Source: an uncultured Planctomycetota bacterium
Lineage (GTDB): Bacteria; Planctomycetota; Phycisphaerae; UBA1845; UTPLA1
Length of the DNA: 61,524 nucleotides
Direction: 5' to 3'
Assembly: GCA_900696465.1 (NCBI GenBank)
Contig: CAADGE010000009.1
Span: forward strand, 1 to 61,524
This document shows, one piece after another, positions 43,505 through 52,277 of the stretch. The notes below the pieces were generated by a model. It ran no database searches. It was not told the DNA's origin and saw only the letters and a program-made list of their open reading frames with translations. The position numbers and the translations under genes are program-made. How positions within the stretch are numbered: position 1 is the stretch's first letter; every line of letters starts with the position of its first letter.

Positions 43505-45418
43505 TCAGGGAGCGAGCAGGTTCAAATAGTCCTCGAGATTCAGATACCCGTCGCCGTTGGCGTCTTCCATGCTGTCGTGGCGGTTGGGATCCGTCCCGAG
43601 GATGTACTCGTAAAAATCCGGAATGCCGTCCTGATCACTATCGATTCGTTGGTTGATCGGTATGACCGTGTTTGTTGGGTAGAGCGTCTGAAGCGTTCGT
43701 CGGTCCGGTATGACCATCGACTCGGTGCTCCACTGATAGGTTGTCGGGTCATTCAGGACGCGAATCGCATCTTGCGGAAGCGTGATGCCGTCGGGAAACG
43801 TGCAGCTCAGCGAGTTCAGAAAAACCCACTTGGCCTCGAAGAGCGACATACCCGGTCGCATCCGGTATTGACGCGGCGCACAGAGGAAGCCGGGGTCGTT
43901 CGTCGGGCGAAACGTGAGCACCTGCGCCGTTTCTCCGTGGTGTACGCCCACGCGTCTCAGCAAGGGATCCTGTGTGGGATCGTACCCGAGATCGGTCCGA
44001 CTAAACGGCTGCGTCTGGTGCACATAGATCAGTTCATCGACCAGTTCGCGGTCGACCACGTCGCGCGACGGCAGGGTGGCACCGGCGCTTTGCAGCACGC
44101 GTTGTACTCCGATACGGGCCGTATCCGTGGCCACTGCCGGTGCGTATGTTGGCACCGCCAGACTGTATAAGCCGTTGAACGTTTGTTCGAAAACGTCGAT
44201 CCGGCAGCTTGAAGTACCCGGCGGGCAGACCGAACCGGTGTTCGGCGTTACGAAGAACACGCCGATGTCCCAGTCGTTCTGGCTGTCGGATTGTCTTTGT
44301 GGCGCGATGTTGTCGCGGATGTAGAGCTTGGGTGTGCCGGTCGGATTGGCTGGGGCGGCGACGTTGATGACGCGTCGATAGGACGACTGCGGCGTGTCGA
44401 TTCCGCGCATCAGGTAGTTGCCGACATAGTTGACTCGCATCGAAGCGATGAACATGCAGGCGGTCTCGTACCAGTTGTAGATGACGTTGTTGCGGAAGTC
44501 GATCGTGCCCCCGGCGGTCATCCGCGGATTGCGCCGCAGGTTGTGGGCGAAGATGTTGTGGTGGATCGACAGCCGCGCCAGATCGGCAGGACTCTGACTG
44601 CCGGCCGATCGCCCGACCAGCCATCCTGCACCTCCGGACCCCTCGCGGTGGCCGTACTTCGCGGCCTCGGCGATGATCGACCACTGCACGGTCACATCCT
44701 TGACCCATGAGACAATGTCGACGTTTTCGTCAATTCCCCAGGAGAGGGAGCAGTGATCAATCATGATGTTCGTGACAACGTCGCGGTTGGGGTCCTGCAC
44801 CTCGGAGTCGTTTCGCAACATCTGGATTGAGTCGCTTCCATGATTACCGTGTGGTTCCCCGGCCTCCTCGTCGATGAACATGCGGATTCGCAGGTGCCGC
44901 AGAACGACGTCTCGCGTGCGGATGCGCAGGCCGGCGCCGCCGATGGTGATTCCCGGATTCGGCGCCGTCTGTCCGGCGATCGTCAGGTACGGATTCCGAA
45001 TAAAAAGGGGCTGGTTCAGAAGAATGACACCGCCGACTCGGAAGACGACGAAGCGAGGTCCCGTGGCTTCCACGGCTTCTCTCAAACTGCCTGGCGCGGC
45101 TACGAGTTGACCGTTCTGCGGATTGACGATCATGTCCTGGAGCGTCGTCACACGAAAGACCCGCGGCGCCATGCCGAGTCCGCCGGGTCCGCGGCCGCCG
45201 AGCGAGTAGGCGCCGAAGCCCTCCGCTGTCGGAAAGGCGCGGAGTGAAGGCAGATGACCGGCGCCATCGGGATTCTCCAATCCCTGCGCTTTAGCCGTTG
45301 ACGCGCCCGACGGTACGCGAGAACCGAGTAAGCCCGCGCCGACGGCGCAACTGATGCAAATGAGGACGCTCCGACTCAACCTGGACGAACTTCTCATGAT
45401 ATACCTTCGATGGGGCAT
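43505..45418 (-). CDS. Secreted pectate-lyase-like polysaccharide lyase with EF-hand/dockerin-like tail
   Basis: 637 residues, or 630 from the next ATG. A signal peptide lies at about 10-45 (VLICISCAVGAGLLGSRVPS). The parallel beta-helix core carries pectate-lyase superfamily 1-like features: FVVFRVGGVILLNQPLFI, YLTIAGQTAPNPGITIGG, the DHCSLSW block (IMIDHCSLSWGIDENVDI) and a run of HHNIF/RNNVIYNWYE repeats. The last 60 residues are Asp-rich calcium-type loops (RIDSDQDGIPDFYEYILG, DANGDGYLNLEDYLNLL), resembling thrombospondin-3 or dockerin units used for surface assembly. It should cleave uronate-rich polysaccharide outside the cell; the exact substrate is not deducible. Confidence 0.88.
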   Translation of the reverse strand: MPHRRYIMRSSSRLSRSVLICISCAVGAGLLGSRVPSGASTAKAQGLENPDGAGHLPSLRAFPTAEGFGAYSLGGRGPGGLGMAPRVFRVTTLQDMIVNPQNGQLVAAPGSLREAVEATGPRFVVFRVGGVILLNQPLFIRNPYLTIAGQTAPNPGITIGGAGLRIRTRDVVLRHLRIRMFIDEEAGEPHGNHGSDSIQMLRNDSEVQDPNRDVVTNIMIDHCSLSWGIDENVDIVSWVKDVTVQWSIIAEAAKYGHREGSGGAGWLVGRSAGSQSPADLARLSIHHNIFAHNLRRNPRMTAGGTIDFRNNVIYNWYETACMFIASMRVNYVGNYLMRGIDTPQSSYRRVINVAAPANPTGTPKLYIRDNIAPQRQSDSQNDWDIGVFFVTPNTGSVCPPGTSSCRIDVFEQTFNGLYSLAVPTYAPAVATDTARIGVQRVLQSAGATLPSRDVVDRELVDELIYVHQTQPFSRTDLGYDPTQDPLLRRVGVHHGETAQVLTFRPTNDPGFLCAPRQYRMRPGMSLFEAKWVFLNSLSCTFPDGITLPQDAIRVLNDPTTYQWSTESMVIPDRRTLQTLYPTNTVIPINQRIDSDQDGIPDFYEYILGTDPNRHDSMEDANGDGYLNLEDYLNLLAP

Positions 45419-45604
45419 TCAGGAATGCCATACGAGGGAGGTCGGGCCTAACTGGAATGCACTGCTACGTAACGTCTCGCGGTCGCTCACCCGAAACATA
45501 CGTTATGAAAATCTCGGGTTGAATTCAAGGCGGCGGTGGTGATTTTCAGGGCGACGACCGCCTGCAGATCGTGGGATGCTGAAGGAAGGCGCGCATTTCG
45601 CGTA

Positions 45605-46927
45605 TCAGGTGGCGGCCGTAGCGTGTCGTGAACCGATTTTTGCGGCGGGTTTCGGGTCGTCGGCGCGGCTGATGACACGGGTTTCGATGGGGGAGATCAG
45701 CTCGTATTCAATGTGTCGCCAACGGATGCGGCGCCCTCGGGCGGATGCCAGAAACAGTATTAAGTGGAGTGCTCCGGACCAGAGGGCTCCAGTGATATCC
45801 CAGAATGCATCAAGCGCCGTCAGGTCCGGCGGATGGAGTACTTTTCGGATTGCGATCTGCCGCAGCACGACGCGGCCGATGGCTGCTGTGGCGATGTATA
45901 CCCACAGGATGCTCGCAACCATCGCCACGGTTGGATTCCCGAGCCAGCCCAGGAGCGCGCCGACGCAAAGCCCTGCCGCGATCATGCCACCGCCGACGAA
46001 GCTCAGGCACACAAGCAGACCGGCCCGCCAGATCTCCGGGGCGCAGATTCTTGTGATTACGAGCTGGCGGCGTGCGAATTCCCAGAAGCCAAGCAGCGTG
46101 GTTCGATCATGACTCGGGATCAAGGCGTGCGGCACAAAGACGATCTCGAGCCCCTGTGTCTTGATGGCCTTCGAGACCTGAAGGTCGTCCGAGAGTGCCC
46201 GGTCCCAATGTTCCGCAATGCGTAACTGCTCGAATCGCCTGCGGGTGATGGCCGTCGCGCCTCCCCAGCAGAATCGCGTGTGCGCTCGTTCCATCAAGGT
46301 GATGCTGGCTGCATTCCAAACGCAACGGACGCCGTTGGCCAGTCCGCCGGCCGCGCAATACCATCGAAAGCCGGTGGCGGCGCCGACCTGTTCGTTGGCC
46401 AGCGGTGAGACGATGTGGCCCAGCCAGTCCTGATTCGGTACCGCATCGGAATCGAGAAAGACGAGCACTTCGACGTCCTCGGGCACGACCGCAACGGCGG
46501 CAAGCAGGTTGTGTATTTTTTGTGATCGATGAGGCGTTCGGCCGGCGATGACGCGGCGATACTGTGGGAAGGGTGAATTCGGTGTGACGCGATTGTGTTC
46601 GTCGATCCATCTGCCCACGGCAGCGTAGGCCGGATCGTCGCTCGACTCGAATGTAAAGAGCACGATGTAGGCGTCGTAATTCTGGCGGCCGAGGCGCTCC
46701 ACGGTGTGGTGCAGTCGCTCGTCAACGCCGCAGCACGGCAGGATCACGGCGACCTTCGGCTGATACTCGAAGCGTCCGGACGTGCCACGGAGTTTGTCGG
46801 CCTGGCGGACTTTTTCCGCTACTTCGCCCACGAAACGAACGCCGGAGAACAGACCGATCGTCGCCTGAATGCATGAGAGCAGACAAACGGCAAACAGGAC
46901 CAGATAAATCCAGTGAAGGTCAGACAT
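45605..46927 (-). CDS. Membrane-bound family 2 glycosyltransferase
   Basis: 440 residues. One N-terminal helix (IYLVLFAVCLLSCIQATIGL) precedes a GT-A domain: VAVILPCCGVDERLHHTVERL, DXD-type VLVFLDSDAVPNQDWL near 160, a WCWGGATAI-like block (FCWGGATAITRR) and RALSDDLQVSKAI with the catalytic Asp. About four C-terminal helices follow. The layout is close to ceramide-glucosyltransferase-like and cellulose-synthase-like enzymes. It probably adds sugar to a lipid or an exported polysaccharide; the acceptor is unknown. It is divergent from the dehydrogenase gene at 47107. Confidence 0.88.
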   Translation of the reverse strand: MSDLHWIYLVLFAVCLLSCIQATIGLFSGVRFVGEVAEKVRQADKLRGTSGRFEYQPKVAVILPCCGVDERLHHTVERLGRQNYDAYIVLFTFESSDDPAYAAVGRWIDEHNRVTPNSPFPQYRRVIAGRTPHRSQKIHNLLAAVAVVPEDVEVLVFLDSDAVPNQDWLGHIVSPLANEQVGAATGFRWYCAAGGLANGVRCVWNAASITLMERAHTRFCWGGATAITRRRFEQLRIAEHWDRALSDDLQVSKAIKTQGLEIVFVPHALIPSHDRTTLLGFWEFARRQLVITRICAPEIWRAGLLVCLSFVGGGMIAAGLCVGALLGWLGNPTVAMVASILWVYIATAAIGRVVLRQIAIRKVLHPPDLTALDAFWDITGALWSGALHLILFLASARGRRIRWRHIEYELISPIETRVISRADDPKPAAKIGSRHATAAT

Positions 46928-47106
46928 AAGCGCCCACCGGGCAGACGGTCATCATACCGCCCGCACGCTGTATTGCTACGGGTGCATCGACGCAGTCCTG
47001 AGGACGCATTCTGCAGTCGTTGCGCTGGTGAGACCGCGGTCGCGCCGCTTAGAATGTCGCCTCCAGAGGTGACTGTGCTGATGTGCGTGTTTCAGGAGCA
47101 ACTTTG

Positions 47107-48249
47107 ATGAAGCAGAAGGCCGTCATACTCGGATGCGGAATGGTCGGCGCCACGATTGCACGTGATCTGGCGACGGACGATCAATTCGAGGTCACCGTCG
47201 CCGACGTTTCTGCGGACAATCTCGCCCGCGTTTCCGGCGTCACCAATGTCACGATACGCGTCGCAGATCTCTCCACGCCTCAGGCCGTCGCCGACGTGAT
47301 CCAGGAAGCGGATGTGGTTCTTGGCGCCATGCCCAGCCGGCTCGGACGCATGGTTCTACAGACCGTCATCGAAGCGGGAAAGTCATTCTCGGATATTTCC
47401 TTCATGATCGAGGACGCCCGCGAGTTTGACGGACTGGCGCAACGAAAGGGCGTAACCGCCGTGGTGGACTGCGGCGTTGCACCGGGGCTGGCCAATCTGA
47501 TCATCGGCCATTGCTACGCGACGCTCGATCGGACGGATCGGATCGCCTATTACGTAGGCGGGCTTCCGAAGTCGCCGGCATGGCCCTACTTCTACAAGGC
47601 GCCTTTCGCACCGTCAGACGTCATTGAGGAGTACACGCGGCCGGCCCGACTACGAGTAGACGGACGAAACGTGGTGCGTCCGGCGCTGTCGGAAGCGGAG
47701 CGGATTTGCTTCGAGGGCATCGGCGAACTGGAGGCTTTCAACACGGATGGATTGCGCTCGCTGCTCGATACGATCGACTGCCCGAACATGGTCGAAAAGA
47801 CCCTGCGCTGGCCGGGTCATGCGGAACTCATGGCCATCTTTCGGGAGACCGGTTTCTTCAGCAAGGAGGAGATCGACGTACGCGGCACGCGGGTACGACC
47901 GCTGGATGTGACCGCGAAACTGCTCTTTCCAATGTGGACGTATAAGCCGGGTGAGGAGGAATTTACGATCCTGCGCGTGGTTGTCGAAGGGCAGGAAAGA
48001 GGCGAGCAGGTGCGGCTGATCTACGAGCTATACGACGTGTATGACGCGCAATCCGATCAGACCTCGATGGCCCGAACGACCGGCTTTCCCTGTGCGATCG
48101 TAGGTCGAATGCTGGCCCGTGGTGAGATCACACAGAACGGCGTCCTTCCTCCGGAACTCTTGGGCAAGCATCCGGGCATGCTTGAACGCATCACGGAAGA
48201 GCTATCTCGCCGCGGCGTACATATCCAACACCGTCGCGAGCTGCTGTGA
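47107..48249 (+). CDS. Saccharopine dehydrogenase family oxidoreductase
   Basis: 380 residues from the ATG at 47107 (GGAG about eight bases upstream). An upstream start adds eight residues. The Rossmann motif AVILGCGMVGATIARDLA opens the protein, VTVADVSADNL ends strand two, and VVDCGVAPGLANLIIG follows the NAD domain, as in lysine-6-dehydrogenase-like members. The reaction is probably NAD(P)-dependent amino acid oxidation or saccharopine cleavage. No lysine pathway genes are adjacent, so the substrate is not certain. Confidence 0.9.
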   Translation: MKQKAVILGCGMVGATIARDLATDDQFEVTVADVSADNLARVSGVTNVTIRVADLSTPQAVADVIQEADVVLGAMPSRLGRMVLQTVIEAGKSFSDISFMIEDAREFDGLAQRKGVTAVVDCGVAPGLANLIIGHCYATLDRTDRIAYYVGGLPKSPAWPYFYKAPFAPSDVIEEYTRPARLRVDGRNVVRPALSEAERICFEGIGELEAFNTDGLRSLLDTIDCPNMVEKTLRWPGHAELMAIFRETGFFSKEEIDVRGTRVRPLDVTAKLLFPMWTYKPGEEEFTILRVVVEGQERGEQVRLIYELYDVYDAQSDQTSMARTTGFPCAIVGRMLARGEITQNGVLPPELLGKHPGMLERITEELSRRGVHIQHRRELL

Positions 48250-48273
48250 GTCGATTCCCAGGCGAGCCACTGC

Positions 48274-48795
48274 TTATCGTCCGGCAGTTGTGTTCACGGC
48301 CATCACAGGACCGCGGAAGGACGCATGGCAGGAATTGCAGGTGGTGAAAATCTCATCGACCTTTCGTGAAATCTGATCGACTTTCTTCCGTCGCGCCAAT
48401 GCGGCCAGCTCGCTGCACTCTCGCGCCAGTCGAAGGGCGAGATCGTCATAGACGCGCCGGCTTTCCTCGCTCCATTCCGTCTCACGGAAGAGCCGTGGAA
48501 TCAGTCGGGCGTCCTCCGCCAGCGCCGCGGCGTGAACGGCCACATCGGCCAGTTGTTCGTCAAGCTTCCGCTGATCGGCCTGCCGGGCGAGTTGATCAAA
48601 GTCAATTGCGCGCAGCTCATGCATGATGAGTCGAAGATGCTCATTGCGCACGACGTGCAGCCCATGTGCGTCGTCGGCGTCGGATGCGGCGCCTTCCGTA
48701 CCGGCGGGCTGCTGGCATGCAGGGTTCGTGAGGCAGACTGAGGCAAGCGCGAGAGACAAGACGGTGATGGTTGTTCGGTACACTTTGCGAAGCAT
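48274..48795 (-). CDS. Secreted monohaem c-type cytochrome, C-terminal CxxCH
   Basis: 173 residues. An N-terminal signal (TVLSLALASVCLTNPA) is followed by a helical domain rich in Arg, Glu and Ala. The haem motif CNSCH lies about 18 residues from the end (EIFTTCNSCHASFRG). A C-terminal CxxCH after four helices is the cytochrome c'/c-556 plan. It could carry electrons or bind small ligands in the periplasm. It is convergent with the dehydrogenase gene (25 bp apart). Confidence 0.85.
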   Translation of the reverse strand: MLRKVYRTTITVLSLALASVCLTNPACQQPAGTEGAASDADDAHGLHVVRNEHLRLIMHELRAIDFDQLARQADQRKLDEQLADVAVHAAALAEDARLIPRLFRETEWSEESRRVYDDLALRLARECSELAALARRKKVDQISRKVDEIFTTCNSCHASFRGPVMAVNTTAGR

Positions 48796-48915
48796 GTCGT
48801 TACCACCTCAAGCTGATTTGAACTTCCGCGACGGGGTCCGCGGACGAACCGCCGGATAAGCGTACCACGGGCTCAGGAGGTCTGCATCCCGCTGCATCAC
48901 TCTACATCGGCTATC

Positions 48916-49344
48916 ATGATGTCCATGGAACATGATCCGATTGCCTTCCGGCAGGCCCTGGTTCGCGGCTGGCGTCGGCGCTGTCCGAGATGCGGCGAGG
49001 GTCCGCTTTTCGGGCGATGGAATCATCTTCGGGAGTGCTGCCCGATCTGTGGTCTGGAGTACGAACCGCTGGAAGGCAATTCGTGGTGGTTCATGTATTA
49101 CTCGACCGCAATGTTGACCGGCGTCATCGTGATTCTCATGTTTCTCATTCGACCTGCGAACCTCTGGCTGGGTCGGCTTGTCGTCTTTGCGACCGCGCTG
49201 GTGCTCATTGTGCTGAGTCTGCCCTATCGCAAAGGCATTGCATTGGCGATCGATTATCTCTCGGAACATCGTTGTTCCAAAATGCACAAAGCCGACACCG
49301 AAGGGTCCTCGCGCTGCGAGGGCGAGCAGGATTCGCGCCAGTGA
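48916..49344 (+). CDS. DUF983 family membrane protein
   Basis: 142 residues, or 139 from the third Met codon. RGWRRRCPRCGEGPLFGRW and ECCPICGLEYEPLEGNSWWF form the two CxxC pairs and connecting block typical of DUF983. Two membrane helices follow (MYYSTAMLTGVIVILMFLI and LGRLVVFATALVLIVLSLP). The function of the family is unknown. It is divergent from the cytochrome gene across 120 bp. Confidence 0.92.
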   Translation: MMSMEHDPIAFRQALVRGWRRRCPRCGEGPLFGRWNHLRECCPICGLEYEPLEGNSWWFMYYSTAMLTGVIVILMFLIRPANLWLGRLVVFATALVLIVLSLPYRKGIALAIDYLSEHRCSKMHKADTEGSSRCEGEQDSRQ

Positions 49345-49529
49345 TGTCTCGATGCCGACGGGATGACAGTTCGTTCGCGCTCACTCTTGAAACAGATCAT
49401 CTCTTGAATTAGTCCTGCCCCTTGGGGTATCTTGGTACGTGTTCGGTCAGAAGCACCTGAAAACTCAGTCTCGTGCGCCGTCCGGAATCGCGGCGTGCGA
49501 CTCACATCGCCAATTAAGAAAGGGCACAC

Positions 49530-51356
49530 ATGCGCCAGTTCTTACTTGCAGCAACCGTCTCAGGTCTTGTAGGGTTCTGGTATCAGCCGGCAGTGGCCGC
49601 TTCCCCCTGCGCGCCAGGTACCTGGAGCCCGACAGGCGAGCAGCCCTGTTATCCCTGCCCGGCGGGTTCGTACTCCGGTTACCCCGGTGCACGAAAGTGT
49701 CTGCCATGCAGCCCCGGTACGTTTAGCAGCCAGGAAGGGATGTCATCCTGCCAGTCGTGTCCCGCCGGAAGCTACTCGGATCAATACGGGAGTGCCGAGT
49801 GCGACCCGTGTCCGTCAGGTACCTACAACGATGAAATCGGCCGCACCGATTGCGATCCCTGCGCGCCGGGTCACTATGCGTCCGGGTTGGGTAGCACATC
49901 CTGTCAACCATGCAATCCCGGTCAGTATGCGCCATGCTCGGGAAGCGCCGTGTGTCAATACTGCCCGGCGGGATCATACACATCCACGAGCGGCAGCTTG
50001 GTGTGTACACCCTGCGCAAGCGGAACTTTCGCGCCGAATATCGGCTCCATCTATTGTACGCCCTGTCTTCCGGGCAGCTTCGGCCCCATCGAAGGCCTCT
50101 CGGAGTGTTTTCCGTGCAGGCCCGGTGAGTATACGAACGCGCCTGGACGACAGGAGTGCGATCTATGTAATCCGGGGACTTACTCAAGCGCGGAGGGAGC
50201 CATCGATTGTACGCCGTGTTCCGCCGGCCTGTTTGCACCATTGGGAGGCATGGCAAGCTGCATTCCGTGCACGCCGGGTGAGTATACATCCAGCTCGGGC
50301 AGCACTTTCTGCACTGCCTGCGGCGAAGGCACCTACGCTCCCGTCGGTGGAAGCATCACTTGCTCAAGCTGTCCGCCGGGCAGTTACGCGCCGACAGTCG
50401 GAAACAGAGAATGCGCGCAGTGTCGACCGGGTACCTACGCTTCGGCGAGTGGTAGCACGGCCTGTCTACGCTGCCCGGCCGGCAGCATTGCCTCCATGCC
50501 GGGAGCGACCGCATGCACACCCTGCCCGGCAGGTTTTCATTCCAACGCTACACAAATTTCGTGCGAGCCCTGCCCTCCTGGAACGTCTACAGGGAACGTG
50601 ACGAGCAGTTTTTGTGAACCCTGTGCGCCGGGATTCTTCGCATCCGATCCGGCAACCGTTCTTTGTTCTCCCTGTCCTCCGGGAACTTTCGCAGCCGGTG
50701 GGGGCAATGTTTCGTGCGAGACTTGTCCACCGGGTACGATCGCTTCCTCGCATGGGGCATCTGAATGCGTCCCTTGTGCGGCGGGTACGATACCGAATGC
50801 GGCGCGGACAGATTGCGTACCATGTCCTGCGGGAACCTATTCGCCGATCATCGGCGGTCAGATTTGCCTGTCATGCCCGCCGGGAAGTTTCACGAACTTC
50901 TCAGGTGCGCAGTCCTGTACAGCATGTCCGGCAGGCACCATCTCAAGCCCTACGCTGACATCCTGCCTGAATTGTCCGGCTGGTACCTTCTCCCGGCCCG
51001 GCAGTTCGGTCTGCCAGAACTGCAACTGCGATGATTGCAATTCATGTACGAATGATTCCTGTGAAGTAACGACAGGTGCGTGCAGCAACACGCCGATCTT
51101 AGGATGCATCGCCTGCTGTCTGCCGACCGGCGAGTGTGCCTACCTGTCGGACAAAGAATGCACCGACCGCGGCGGCATTCCGCAGCCGGCGAGTACGCTG
51201 TGCGAGTTTGCAGAATGTGAGACGGTCTGTCCCTGCCCCGGCGACATGAACGGAGACAATGTTCTGGATGCGCTGGACATCCAGGAATTCGTCGATCTGC
51301 TGCTCAGCAAAGACATCAAGCTCTGCGATGCCTTGCGTTCAGCGGTCAGCAGATAG
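49530..51356 (+). CDS. Secreted cysteine-rich GCC2/GCC3-repeat protein with dockerin-like tail
   Basis: 608 residues. A signal peptide covers about 1-23 (LLAATVSGLVGFWYQPAVAA). Residues 27 to about 500 are about 28 tandem units of 16-17 residues, each of the form C-x2-C-x-P/A-G-(T/S)-(Y/F) (for example CPAGSYSDQYGSAECDPC). This is the ephrin-receptor-like GCC2/GCC3 repeat best known from eukaryotes. Another Cys-rich block follows (NCNCDDCNSCTNDSCE), then GDMNGDNVLDALDIQEFVDL, a dockerin-like calcium loop. The pairing of cysteines suggests a rigid disulphide rod on the cell surface or in the periplasm. No catalytic domain is visible. RBS GAAAGG lies upstream. Confidence 0.9.
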   Translation: MRQFLLAATVSGLVGFWYQPAVAASPCAPGTWSPTGEQPCYPCPAGSYSGYPGARKCLPCSPGTFSSQEGMSSCQSCPAGSYSDQYGSAECDPCPSGTYNDEIGRTDCDPCAPGHYASGLGSTSCQPCNPGQYAPCSGSAVCQYCPAGSYTSTSGSLVCTPCASGTFAPNIGSIYCTPCLPGSFGPIEGLSECFPCRPGEYTNAPGRQECDLCNPGTYSSAEGAIDCTPCSAGLFAPLGGMASCIPCTPGEYTSSSGSTFCTACGEGTYAPVGGSITCSSCPPGSYAPTVGNRECAQCRPGTYASASGSTACLRCPAGSIASMPGATACTPCPAGFHSNATQISCEPCPPGTSTGNVTSSFCEPCAPGFFASDPATVLCSPCPPGTFAAGGGNVSCETCPPGTIASSHGASECVPCAAGTIPNAARTDCVPCPAGTYSPIIGGQICLSCPPGSFTNFSGAQSCTACPAGTISSPTLTSCLNCPAGTFSRPGSSVCQNCNCDDCNSCTNDSCEVTTGACSNTPILGCIACCLPTGECAYLSDKECTDRGGIPQPASTLCEFAECETVCPCPGDMNGDNVLDALDIQEFVDLLLSKDIKLCDALRSAVSR

Positions 51357-51415
51357 CGACAAGCGATGCTGCTGCCCCAGGCGTTCTCGACCCTTCTACT
51401 GCGATGAGCCGCGTC

Positions 51416-52168
51416 TCACGGCTTGGGCGGATTGAAATCCGGCTGCTCCATCACGGTCACGCCCGGCGGGGCTTTGAATTCGAACCGATCGTCGCTGATG
51501 TCGGAATTGATTTTGACGTTCGTGAGCACCGAGGTCGAGATGACCTTGCCGTTGGGGTCGTAGTTGACACCGCGGATCGAGAGGCCGGTTTCCTTGTCGT
51601 AGTAGGAAAGTGATCGCCCCATGATGTTCGTGGGGTCGACACCTTCCTTGGGCTTGGTCTCCAGCACCCAGGCGGACTTGCCGTCCACCGTTTCATCCGG
51701 CAGTAGTTTGATCTCGAAGCTCTCGGCCAGCAGCTTGAAGCTCAGAAGCGCGTTGAACGGGTTCGGCTCGTTTTCCGGGTTGACCTTCCGCCGCGTGGCC
51801 ATCTGCTGGCCCATGCGCTCGACGAGGTTATGCCAGTGCTTGCCGTCGGAGACGTCGGTGGACTTCGTGTCGTAGGACTGCTCCTGATCACCCATCTTCT
51901 GGGAAGTGCTGCTCGTCGTTTCGATTCGTGCCAGCACCCGGTCGTCCTTGCGGGCGAACTGCGCCACCTGACGCGTCGTGGACTTGATCGTAACCTGCTG
52001 CATGGTCATCTCGGTCTTGAGATCGAGCGTGTACTCGAGACTCTTCATCGTCGAGACTTTCGTATGAATCTTCTTCTGGACATCTTCGAGGGTCTCGGCG
52101 CGGGCCGCGGAAGCGGCGAAGGCGCAAACAAAGCATGCGACGATGAGCAGGGGCCTGGCAGAATACAT
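51416..52168 (-). CDS. Secreted LolA-like outer-membrane lipoprotein carrier-type protein
   Basis: 250 residues with a signal peptide ending near AASAARAE. The remainder resembles the LolA/LolB-like half-barrel and planctomycete DUF1571-type proteins: SLEYTLDLKTEMTMQQVTIK and FARKDDRVLARIETTS are early strands, SAWVLETKPKEG, LSYYDKETGLSIRGVNYD and DDRFEFKAPPGVTV later ones. Such folds bind lipids or lipoproteins. The partner is unknown, although a LolD/LolCE-like exporter is encoded 20 kb away. It is convergent with the cysteine-rich protein gene. Confidence 0.75.
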   Translation of the reverse strand: MYSARPLLIVACFVCAFAASAARAETLEDVQKKIHTKVSTMKSLEYTLDLKTEMTMQQVTIKSTTRQVAQFARKDDRVLARIETTSSTSQKMGDQEQSYDTKSTDVSDGKHWHNLVERMGQQMATRRKVNPENEPNPFNALLSFKLLAESFEIKLLPDETVDGKSAWVLETKPKEGVDPTNIMGRSLSYYDKETGLSIRGVNYDPNGKVISTSVLTNVKINSDISDDRFEFKAPPGVTVMEQPDFNPPKP

Positions 52169-52277
52169 GGGTGATCCTTCCCAAAAAGGGGTGTGACGCG
52201 CAGGGTGTCAATTCACCAGCGCCACATTCATCCTAGCATGCCGTCGATGGGTGGGCAACGCCCGGAGGATGTGCGCT

